Part shown: piece after piece, positions 56,439 through 63,308 of the stretch
Layout: each line of letters starts with the position of its first letter
Numbering within the stretch: the stretch's first letter is position 1
Source of the DNA: CALREJ01 sp964533375
GTDB lineage: Bacteria; Patescibacteriota; Gracilibacteria; Peribacterales; Peribacteraceae
Reading direction: 5' to 3'
Length of the DNA: 64,000 nucleotides
Assembly: GCA_964533375.1 (NCBI GenBank)
Contig: CAZHLW010000001.1
Coordinates: 496,001-560,000 of the forward strand
The notes under the pieces: generated by a model
Told to the model about the DNA's origin: nothing
Seen by the model: the letters and a program-made list of their open reading frames with translations, nothing else
Databases searched by the model: none
Translations under genes and position numbers: made by a program

Positions 56439-57392
56439 ATGGAACACTCCACCGCCATGCTTATCCCCGAGCGCGTCTCGCTCAATAATCACCTGTACCA
56501 CGTCAGCAAGGCATCCGACGACCTGCGTCATCTGATTCTTGATATCGCTAGAGCCGCAAAGTACGTGCAGTTCGCCCTACGCACCACGCAGACGGGATTG
56601 GCCGGCACCAGAAACCAGTTTGGTGAAGAGCAGATCAAGCTCGACGTGCTGAGTGATGACATCATCCAGCAGCACATCCGCGAAAGCAGACTGGTCGCGA
56701 GTTATATTTCGGAAGAGCAGAGCGAAGTGATCGAACTGAAAGATGATGCCCCGTATTCCGTTGTGTACGATCCACTCGATGGCTCATCTCTGGTAGATGT
56801 GAATTTTTCAATCGGCACAATTTTCGGTATTTACCCGGGAAAGGAATTGATTGGCCGCAAACCAAAGGAACAGGCAGCCGCTCTCTATATTGTCTACGGA
56901 CCTCGCACACTCCTCATCTACACCACCGGAAACGGCGTCCACGAATTCCTGCTCGATGATGTGGGAGAGTTTGTGTTGTTGCGTGAATATCTGGGAATTG
57001 CCGATGATGCCAAAAACTACAGCCCCGGAAATCTTCGTGCCCTCAGCGATAATGAAGGCTATAAGAAGCTGATGCAAACCTGGCTGGATGAAGAGCTCAC
57101 TCTCCGCTATTCAGGTGCCATGGTTGCTGATGTGCATCACATCTTCAGCAAAGGACAGGGTGTCTTTGCAAACGTTGGTGGCAAAAAGTATCCCGAGGGA
57201 AAACTGCGCTTGGTTTTTGAATGCGGTCCGCTTGCTTTCCTGGCTAATGCTGCAGGTGGTGCTGCGTCGGATGGAACGAAAGATATTCTCGAGAAGACGA
57301 TTGAAAGCATTGATCAGCGCACACCGATTATTATCGGGTCGAAGAACGAGGTGGAACGGTCGGTACAGATTTTGGGGCAAACAGCGTCTTAG
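56439..57392 (+). CDS. fbp: Fructose-1,6-bisphosphatase, class I
   Basis: From the ATG at 56439 this 317-residue protein has the class I FBPase metal-site motifs: ASYISEEQSEVIEL, VVYDPLDGSSLVDVNFSIGTIFGIY and, near the C-terminus, FECGPLAFLANAAGGAASDG. GAMVADVHHIFSKGQGVFAN holds substrate-binding residues. It hydrolyses fructose-1,6-bisphosphate. Placement directly after gap suggests a gluconeogenic or pentose-supplying role. It starts after the pyrimidine tract ATCTTTCT without a Shine-Dalgarno sequence. Confidence 0.93.
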   Translation: MEHSTAMLIPERVSLNNHLYHVSKASDDLRHLILDIARAAKYVQFALRTTQTGLAGTRNQFGEEQIKLDVLSDDIIQQHIRESRLVASYISEEQSEVIELKDDAPYSVVYDPLDGSSLVDVNFSIGTIFGIYPGKELIGRKPKEQAAALYIVYGPRTLLIYTTGNGVHEFLLDDVGEFVLLREYLGIADDAKNYSPGNLRALSDNEGYKKLMQTWLDEELTLRYSGAMVADVHHIFSKGQGVFANVGGKKYPEGKLRLVFECGPLAFLANAAGGAASDGTKDILEKTIESIDQRTPIIIGSKNEVERSVQILGQTAS

Positions 57393-57398
57393 TTTCAC

Positions 57399-58286
57399 AT
57401 GCTTTTTCTATCACTGCTTTCAGAGGCAGGCACTCGATGGCGCGAAGATAAAGTCCCGCAACTTGCGGCCTCTACTGCATATTACGCCATTTTTTCACTG
57501 GCTCCTCTCCTTGTCGTTCTTATTGCTCTGCTTGGTCTGTATTTTGATTCAACATCTGCCCGGACAGTTGTATTGGATCAGATTGCGGATATTCTTGGCA
57601 AGGAAGGTGCTGAAGGGATTGGTACTATGATTGATGCTGCCAGATTGTCGACCAATTCCATGCTGGCTCTGGTGATTGGAATTATCACACTGATTTTGGG
57701 CGCAACCGGCGTGATGATAGCGCTCCAAGACGCCGCGAATTTTATCTGGAAGGTGACAACCAAGAAAACGGCGAACAGCATTCTTGTTGCCATTCTCAAA
57801 AGAATTTTCTCCCTGGCGTTCATCTTAGGTATTGGATTCCTTCTCCTTATTTCCCTAGCCGTTTCTGCTGCACTTGCCGCATTTGCTTTGTATCTGGAGC
57901 AATTTGGAACGCTTGGTATTCTTCTGCCGGCACTGAACATCCTTCTGTCTTTTCTGGTCTTTTTTGTCCTTTTTGCCATGCTTCTTAAATACATTCCCGA
58001 TGTCATCATTGCATGGAAAGATATAGTGCCCGGAGCAGTATTGACCGCATTGCTTTTCGTTGCCGGTAAATCGTTGCTGGGATGGTATTTGGGTCGGGAC
58101 ACTGCGGTATCTGCGTACGGAGTGGCGGGATCGCTCATTGTGGTATTGATTTGGATCAATTATTCATCGCAGATTTTCTTCTTTGGCATCGAATTCACAA
58201 AAGCCTGCACGCTCCGGAGAACGGGAAAGGTGCAGCCTAGAGACTATGCGGAACTGACAGAGGCACTTTCAAAACATCGTAAATAG
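57399..58286 (+). CDS. YihY/virulence factor BrkB family membrane protein
   Basis: This 295-residue protein has about six membrane helices. The N-terminal signature is VPQLAASTAYYAIFSLAPLLVV, followed by the long loop FIWKVTTKKTANSI, ALLKYIPDVIIAWKDIVPGAVLTALLFVAGKSLLGWYL-type segments and GVAGSLIVVLIWINYSSQIFFFGIEFTKA, all typical of YihY/UPF0761. The family was once called RNase BN, a function not supported for these membrane proteins. It starts 7 bases after fbp. Confidence 0.9.
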   Translation: MLFLSLLSEAGTRWREDKVPQLAASTAYYAIFSLAPLLVVLIALLGLYFDSTSARTVVLDQIADILGKEGAEGIGTMIDAARLSTNSMLALVIGIITLILGATGVMIALQDAANFIWKVTTKKTANSILVAILKRIFSLAFILGIGFLLLISLAVSAALAAFALYLEQFGTLGILLPALNILLSFLVFFVLFAMLLKYIPDVIIAWKDIVPGAVLTALLFVAGKSLLGWYLGRDTAVSAYGVAGSLIVVLIWINYSSQIFFFGIEFTKACTLRRTGKVQPRDYAELTEALSKHRK

Positions 58287-58303
58287 TTCCTTTTACCGCT
58301 AGA

Positions 58304-58331
58304 TTGAAGATCGTAAAAAAAGTTTTATAAT
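58304..58331 (+). promoter_or_regulatory. Promoter TTGAAG-N16-TATAAT
   Basis: The -35 is at 58304-58309 and the -10 at 58326-58331. Exactly six bases separate it from the ATG at 58338. Confidence 0.75.
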
Positions 58332-58337
58332 ATATTT

Positions 58338-58763
58338 ATGATACGCTGGGATGAATTGCGGCGAGACGCATATGATGAGCGATTGGATATATATGATTTA
58401 GAAAAAATAGAAAATAAAGACAGAAGACAATGGATGCGATCCTGCAATTTTGAAGCTGCGATGGCATCGGCAGTCAGAGAATGTCTGTATCAGAAGTTAC
58501 AGGATTATTTTTCCCAATTTCAACTTCACATACAACAACTGAAATCCCTCCCCCGTGTTGCCCAGACCGAAGAAGAAAAAAGTCAAATATACAATGCTGC
58601 ACAAAACGTCATCAGACTCGCGGTAGCCAAAGTAGTCTATAAAAGTGTCGAGAGGTATTCTGCTTTTCTTGATGGTGCCCCTGAAAATCAAATGGAGACG
58701 ATGATTATTAATGGCATGACAAAGCACATTTTTTCAGAAATAGAAAAATCACTGAAAGAATAG
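58338..58763 (+). CDS. Hypothetical helical protein (orphan)
   Basis: This 141-residue protein appears all-helical and charged (RWDELRRDAYDERLDIYDLE; QDYFSQFQLHIQQLKSLPRV). No membrane segment, signal peptide or known motif is visible. It has its own near-consensus leaderless promoter and is AT-richer than its neighbours, like the orphan at 7649. Function unknown. Confidence 0.72.
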   Translation: MIRWDELRRDAYDERLDIYDLEKIENKDRRQWMRSCNFEAAMASAVRECLYQKLQDYFSQFQLHIQQLKSLPRVAQTEEEKSQIYNAAQNVIRLAVAKVVYKSVERYSAFLDGAPENQMETMIINGMTKHIFSEIEKSLKE

Positions 58764-58771
58764 AGTGTTTC

Positions 58772-59143
58772 TTAATCCCAAAACGGTTCCTTCAATGCTT
58801 TCTCAATAACATCATCCAATGTTCTGCGATTTTCCTCGCGAATCTGCTTTCCTTCGATTTTGTAAATGTGTTTCATGGCGCGGTACGTTCCCCACGGGTA
58901 GTAGCGTATACGACGGGGGCGCATCCCCTTTCCTTTTGCCTTCGGCTCTTCCTCGCCGTCATCCTCCTCGGCGGTATTTTTGGCCGGTGCCGGCATCGCC
59001 AGCGGCTTGGATTTTCCATTTGGCAAAAATTCCACACGTCCGACAACGGTCCGGGTCTGCGGATCGACGTAGACCAAATCATCATCCTGATAGACGGTGG
59101 ACGCCGGAACGGGGGCCTCTGCTGCTTGAACGGGTTCTGTCAT
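58772..59143 (-). CDS. Hypothetical protein with acidic-basic linker
   Basis: This 123-residue protein has a short N-terminal region, DDDLVYVDPQTRTVVGRVEFL, a Pro/Ala segment, an acidic then basic linker (AEEDDGEEEPKAKGKG) and a C-terminal helix pair (RAMKHIYKIEGKQIREENR). The pattern suggests a flexible nucleic-acid- or protein-binding protein. I do not recognise a family. It converges with the orphan at 58338. Confidence 0.65.
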   Translation of the reverse strand: MTEPVQAAEAPVPASTVYQDDDLVYVDPQTRTVVGRVEFLPNGKSKPLAMPAPAKNTAEEDDGEEEPKAKGKGMRPRRIRYYPWGTYRAMKHIYKIEGKQIREENRRTLDDVIEKALKEPFWD

Positions 59144-59151
59144 GAGACGAA

Positions 59152-59183
59152 GTGGTTATGGGTTATAGGTTATAGGTTATGGG
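59152..59183 (+). repeat. Family C repeat words
   Basis: GTGGTTATGGGTTATAGGTT and its continuation repeat the GGTTATGGG words of 14683-14785, without the inverted partner. The remaining 80 bases before 59265 hold AT-rich sequence with no feature I can name. Confidence 0.55.
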
Positions 59184-59264
59184 ATACGAAAAAAAGCTCT
59201 TTCCTGTCAAAAGACAAAATCCTTTCCTAATACCTAAAAGCTAAAATCTATCACCTAAAAACGC

Positions 59265-59846
59265 TTAGCGATGCAGATGGTGCTCCTCCGGTTCCAATGG
59301 CGGTGGCGGAGGTGGGGGTGGTGGCGTGTTCTGGAATTCCTGGCGCTCGCTCACGATGGAGTGGCCTTCCGGGTGATGAAATAATTCTGTTCCATCATTT
59401 TTCCGCTCTTCCTGCCAGCGCAAAAATGCGTAAATACTCACAATAATGCTGCCGATAATCGCGCAGTAAATACCGAAGCGGATTTCAATGCGCGAATACT
59501 CGTACGTGACTTTCATCAGCACCGATAATGCGGCGAGCAGAAGAACCGTCACCTGCGATGCCGCGCACAAACGCACAATATCGCGCTGCTTGCGCTTCAC
59601 CACCGGTGGGCCGCCCAGGAGAGGAATTGCGGTAATGAGAAGAATGAATGCCAGAAGCAGGAAAACCACCATCCCAATAAAAGATGTGTAAAACCCGAAG
59701 CCGGTGTAGGTCACAGCATCTCCACCCAGCCATTCACCGGATAGCCACGGAAGCGTGACGGAAACAAGCGCGATGATTGCGGCGCCATTCAAAATGCGTT
59801 CTTCAAGATCCAGTGCAGACCATGCACGTTGCAGTCGTGATACCAT
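59265..59846 (-). CDS. Four-helix membrane protein with polyproline tail
   Basis: From the ATG at 59846 this 193-residue protein has four hydrophobic helices (about residues 17-35, 47-72, 85-105 and 118-137). The cytoplasmic tail contains a nine-proline run followed by LEPEEHHLHR. Polyproline runs normally need EF-P for efficient translation. No family recognised. TGCTACCAT, an extended -10, ends 6 bases before the ATG. Confidence 0.7.
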   Translation of the reverse strand: MVSRLQRAWSALDLEERILNGAAIIALVSVTLPWLSGEWLGGDAVTYTGFGFYTSFIGMVVFLLLAFILLITAIPLLGGPPVVKRKQRDIVRLCAASQVTVLLLAALSVLMKVTYEYSRIEIRFGIYCAIIGSIIVSIYAFLRWQEERKNDGTELFHHPEGHSIVSERQEFQNTPPPPPPPPPLEPEEHHLHR

Positions 59847-59888
59847 GAAAGAATGGTAGCAGAAAAAAATTCGCAGTACACTCTGTCC

Positions 59889-60953
59889 ATGCACCTCGGC
59901 ATTGATGTACGCGAAGCATGCGCGGACAAACGCACCGGCAAAGGTCAGTGGACATTCGGGTTCGTATCCGAACTTCTCACGCGCGACAGAGAACTTACGC
60001 TCTATACCGATACAGATCTCCCGGACAGCTGGCAGCCGATCATCGCATCAAAGAAAAATATTCACCTCGTCACTATTCGTACGAAAGGCTTCTTCTGGCA
60101 CTGGAGAGTGGCACTTCATTTTCTGCAGCACGAAGCCATTACTATGTATATCAGTACCGTCAGTTATATTCTTCCCTGGATAGTCGGTCGCCGCAAACAA
60201 GTGATTCCCGTCGTACACGATCTCATCGCATTTCAAAACGAACCGCATGACCGCCGTGCCACATGGATTGAAAAACTCACAGTAAGGCGTACGGTTTTTT
60301 CTGCAGTGAAAGTGTGTACTGTCAGTGAATCCACGAAGAAGGATCTGTGTGACCGCTACCCTGCTCTCCCCGATGCCTCTGTCGCGCCCATTTTTGCAGG
60401 ACCAATGACCACTGATCAATCGGATAATCACGCTGATGGGAAAACGGTTCTTTGTATTGCAACACTCTGTCCCCGGAAAAACCAGTTGCGGTTGATTGCG
60501 GCGTTTGCGTCTCTCCCGGAGAATCTTCGTCAATCATCAAAACTGATACTGGTCGGTAAGCGCGGATGGGAAGATGAACTGATTGTGGAGAAAGCAAAGA
60601 CGATTCCCAATGTGGAATGGAAACAGTATCTCTCCGATGCTGAGTGTGAAACACTCTTCAAGTCAGCAACGGTGTTTGCATTTCCTTCTCTCTACGAAGG
60701 ATTTGGCATGCCGCTTCTCGATGCATTCCGTCATGGCGTGCCGGTACTCACATCCGATCGTGGCAGCTTGAAAGAAGTTGCAGGCGATGCAGCGCTGCTT
60801 GTCGATCCGGAAAGTGTGGAGAGTATTCGTGATGGACTCGCAAAATTGCTGACCGATTCGGATTTGCGCGAAACGTTACGGGAAAAAGGAAAAAAGCAGG
60901 CTGCGCAATTCTCCTGGAAACGAACGGTGGATCTGTTTTTGCAGGCTCTTTGA
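59889..60953 (+). CDS. Glycosyltransferase family 4-like (GT-B fold)
   Basis: From the ATG at 59889 this 354-residue protein starts MHLGIDVREACADKRTGKGQWT, a common GT4 start. HDLIAFQNEPH and TVSESTKKDL end the N-terminal domain. The C-terminal domain has VLCIATLCPRKNQLRLIAAF, LILVGKRGW, and the donor-site motif FAFPSLYEGFGMPLLDAFRHGVPVL. The sugar and acceptor are unknown; it likely builds a surface glycan. TACACT ends 6 bases before the ATG. nadK follows 17 bases downstream. Confidence 0.9.
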   Translation: MHLGIDVREACADKRTGKGQWTFGFVSELLTRDRELTLYTDTDLPDSWQPIIASKKNIHLVTIRTKGFFWHWRVALHFLQHEAITMYISTVSYILPWIVGRRKQVIPVVHDLIAFQNEPHDRRATWIEKLTVRRTVFSAVKVCTVSESTKKDLCDRYPALPDASVAPIFAGPMTTDQSDNHADGKTVLCIATLCPRKNQLRLIAAFASLPENLRQSSKLILVGKRGWEDELIVEKAKTIPNVEWKQYLSDAECETLFKSATVFAFPSLYEGFGMPLLDAFRHGVPVLTSDRGSLKEVAGDAALLVDPESVESIRDGLAKLLTDSDLRETLREKGKKQAAQFSWKRTVDLFLQAL

Positions 60954-60970
60954 GCGTATCCTCACTTCCC

Positions 60971-61858
60971 ATGGCATCCTATAAAACTATCGGCCTGACG
61001 GTTAAGCCGCATTTAAATGACAAAGACGAGGTGCTCGCATCTATCATTTCGTTATTAAAGAAAGAAGGCATCACCGTTTTGATTGATGAAACAAATGTTG
61101 GCGAGAGTACAAGCATTGAAGGACTTTCCCCTCTCACTCTTGATGCAAAGATCGATGCGCTTGTGGTGATTGGCGGAGACGGAACCATTTTGCGTTCCGT
61201 GCGCCAACTCACAAATTTCTCCGTTCCCATCATCGGCATTAACCGCGGCGCTGTCGGTTTTCTGGCGGAAGTTGCAATGAAAGAAGTGGGGGAGTTATTG
61301 CCGTCTCTTCTGAGTGGCGATGGAGTTATCGACGAGAGAAGTCTTCTGAGTGTCACCGTGATGCGAGAGAACAAAGAGGTTTTTCAATCGTATGCACTGA
61401 ACGAAGCGGTCATCAATCAGGGAACTATTTCGCGCTTGCTGGATCTGAAAACAAATGTCGGCGGCGAACATCTCGCAAACTTTCATGCCGATGGCCTGAT
61501 TGTCGCAACACCTACGGGATCAACCGCATACTCTCTGGCTGCAGGCGGACCGGTGGTTCATCCGCAAATCGAAGCGATCATTCTTACGCCTATCAATCCC
61601 CACAGCTTCAACCAGCGCCCGATTGTGCTGCCTGCCGGTGCGGGAATTGATGTAGAAGTCAGCAAGTGTAACGATTCCTTTTTGCAGAGCACGGTCAGCC
61701 TGACGCTCGATGGACAGGTCTACTTTGAATTACAGCGATACGACCATGTTCGTGTTGATGTGCACACGGACACTCTCAAATTCCTGCGCCGCCGCGAGGA
61801 TACGTTCTTCCACACATTGCGGACAAAGCTTAAATGGGGCGAAAGAATCGAAGAGTGA
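60971..61858 (+). CDS. nadK: NAD kinase
   Basis: From the ATG at 60971 this 295-residue protein has the NAD kinase signature GGDGTILRSVR (about residues 59-69), INRGAVGFLAE, LNEAVINQGTISRLLDL, ADGLIVATPTGSTAYSLAAGGPVVHP and the late SLTLDGQVYFEL. It phosphorylates NAD to NADP, the cofactor used by gnd. It probably shares a transcript with the upstream glycosyltransferase and is convergent with the gene ending at 61859, whose stop is adjacent. Confidence 0.95.
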   Translation: MASYKTIGLTVKPHLNDKDEVLASIISLLKKEGITVLIDETNVGESTSIEGLSPLTLDAKIDALVVIGGDGTILRSVRQLTNFSVPIIGINRGAVGFLAEVAMKEVGELLPSLLSGDGVIDERSLLSVTVMRENKEVFQSYALNEAVINQGTISRLLDLKTNVGGEHLANFHADGLIVATPTGSTAYSLAAGGPVVHPQIEAIILTPINPHSFNQRPIVLPAGAGIDVEVSKCNDSFLQSTVSLTLDGQVYFELQRYDHVRVDVHTDTLKFLRRREDTFFHTLRTKLKWGERIEE

Positions 61859-62461
61859 TTACTTTTTTTGAAATTCAACAAGATTAACAATGTTTTCCAA
61901 TTTTTTTGCGTTCAATTGATCAAAAGAATCAATCGTCATATGACGTGTCGAAACGGCAGTTGGTACCACAATCCCCTCCTTTTCTTTTCGTTCTGTAGCA
62001 GGAAGATAAATAATGCCTCCTTCATCCTTTATATCTGATGCTGGAAGGGCTAGTAATCCACGGTAGAGCTCAGGTTGTTCATCATATTCAGGCAAAGGCT
62101 TTGCACTCAGCAAACATAGATGAAGTAACTTTCTGTCTCTCAGCCATAATTTCCCGACAACCCCATCAGCCCATTCTATTGATGGAATAACACAAACTGC
62201 AATGTCGGCGTCAAATTTGGGGTTTTCCAGGTGACAATAATTCCCGTCATTTTCATGAACCAAAATAGTGCCGTCATCTTGCGGAATCGGCCAGTCATGA
62301 AAGTGTACATTTCCTACTTTTTCTTTTTTATGAAGGATTTTTTCAAGACCAGACACAAAGTGCCTTGCTCTTTCTCGCATATGAATGTTCAGCTGAGCGG
62401 CATTTGTCGTCTTCTTCTTCTTTTCCTCTTTGACAAAAACGTTAATCGAAATGCTTTCCAT
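61859..62461 (-). CDS. Hypothetical protein (orphan)
   Basis: This 200-residue protein starts MESISINVFVKEEKKKKTTN. It contains NVHFHDWPIPQDDGTILVHENDG, then alternating strands (DADIAVCVIPSIEWADG; LWLRDRKLLHLCLLSAKPL), with no signal peptide or membrane segment. No known motif is seen. AT-rich like the orphans at 7649 and 58338. A promoter (TTGACT-N16-TAAAAC, 62470-62497) lies inside the end of prmC, 8 bases before the ATG. Confidence 0.68.
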   Translation of the reverse strand: MESISINVFVKEEKKKKTTNAAQLNIHMRERARHFVSGLEKILHKKEKVGNVHFHDWPIPQDDGTILVHENDGNYCHLENPKFDADIAVCVIPSIEWADGVVGKLWLRDRKLLHLCLLSAKPLPEYDEQPELYRGLLALPASDIKDEGGIIYLPATERKEKEGIVVPTAVSTRHMTIDSFDQLNAKKLENIVNLVEFQKK

Positions 62462-62469
62462 ATGGATAT

Positions 62470-62497
62470 GTTTTACTACTTAGATTTTAGGAGTCAA
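62470..62497 (-). promoter_or_regulatory. Promoter TTGACT-N16-TAAAAC of the orphan gene
   Basis: On the minus strand the -35 is at 62492-62497 and a weaker -10 at 62470-62475. Confidence 0.45.
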
Positions 62498-63290
62498 GAT
62501 GCTGTTTTGCAGCCTGCTCTTTCCTGCATTCGACAATCACCCCCTGACACAACGGATGCGCCTTTGCCTGCGCCATCAATTTTTCCAGAACATCCGTCCC
62601 CTCCTCTCCGGAAAAAAGCGCGCTGTGCGGTTCATAGTGCTGTACATCTTTCATCAACGTCATCGTCGATGGAATATAAGGAGGATTGCTCACCACCAGA
62701 AACGGCTTGCTGAAATTCTTCATCGGTTCCAATGCATCACCCAGCAAAAAAGTCATGCGATCATTGCACTGATGGCGTCGCGCATTCTCTGCTGCAATCA
62801 CTAGTGCCTTCTCGCTGATGTCCGTTGCGACAACATGCATCGCAGGTAATTCACACGCAAGACTGATGCCAACACACCCGCTGCCTGTTCCGACATCCAC
62901 AATCGTCTGCACCTGCTGCATCTTCTTTCCCCAGATGAATGATGCGATCACGATACCGGTATCGGCATCGATGACCGCATTCACCTCTTCCCCTCTCATT
63001 GTTCTCAGCACTACATCGACCAATTCTTCTGTAGCAGGACGCGGAATCAGAACCGATGGATCGACATGAAAATATCGTCCGAAAAATTCCTTCTCTCCCG
63101 TGATGTACGCAACCGGCTCGGCGTTTTTTCTGCGCGCTATCCATTCTTTCCATCGTGCTTCTTCCTCTGCTGTCAGCACATATTCCGGATGCGCCAAAAG
63201 CCAGGTGCGGGACCTGCCAATACAGCTGGCAAGCAAAATGGCGTTGTCGGCGGATGTCAGACCATTTCCCTGTGTATCACTGATGCGCAT
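62487..63290 (-). CDS. prmC: Peptide chain release factor N(5)-glutamine methyltransferase
   Basis: This 267-residue protein has an N-terminal helical domain (RTWLLAHPEYVLTAEEEARW), PVAYITGEKEFFGRYFHVDPSVLIPRPATEELV, the SAM motif IVDVGTGSGCVGISLACELP, and the catalytic VVSNPPYIPS (NPPY). It methylates the Gln of the GGQ motif in release factors. An insertion of about 25 residues (EEVNAVIDADTGIVIASF) sits between the domains. It is divergent from the glycosyltransferase gene at 63309 with almost no gap. Confidence 0.92.
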   Translation of the reverse strand: MRISDTQGNGLTSADNAILLASCIGRSRTWLLAHPEYVLTAEEEARWKEWIARRKNAEPVAYITGEKEFFGRYFHVDPSVLIPRPATEELVDVVLRTMRGEEVNAVIDADTGIVIASFIWGKKMQQVQTIVDVGTGSGCVGISLACELPAMHVVATDISEKALVIAAENARRHQCNDRMTFLLGDALEPMKNFSKPFLVVSNPPYIPSTMTLMKDVQHYEPHSALFSGEEGTDVLEKLMAQAKAHPLCQGVIVECRKEQAAKQHLDS

Positions 63291-63295
63291 AGCGC

Positions 63296-63302
63296 TATCA
63301 TG
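63296..63302. promoter_or_regulatory. Overlapping divergent -10 elements
   Basis: On the plus strand TATCAT (63296-63301) lies 7 bases before the GTG at 63309. On the minus strand CATGAT (63297-63302) lies exactly 6 bases before the prmC ATG. One seven-base segment may serve both leaderless promoters, so only one could be used at a time. Confidence 0.4.
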
Positions 63303-63308
63303 CCAGAT

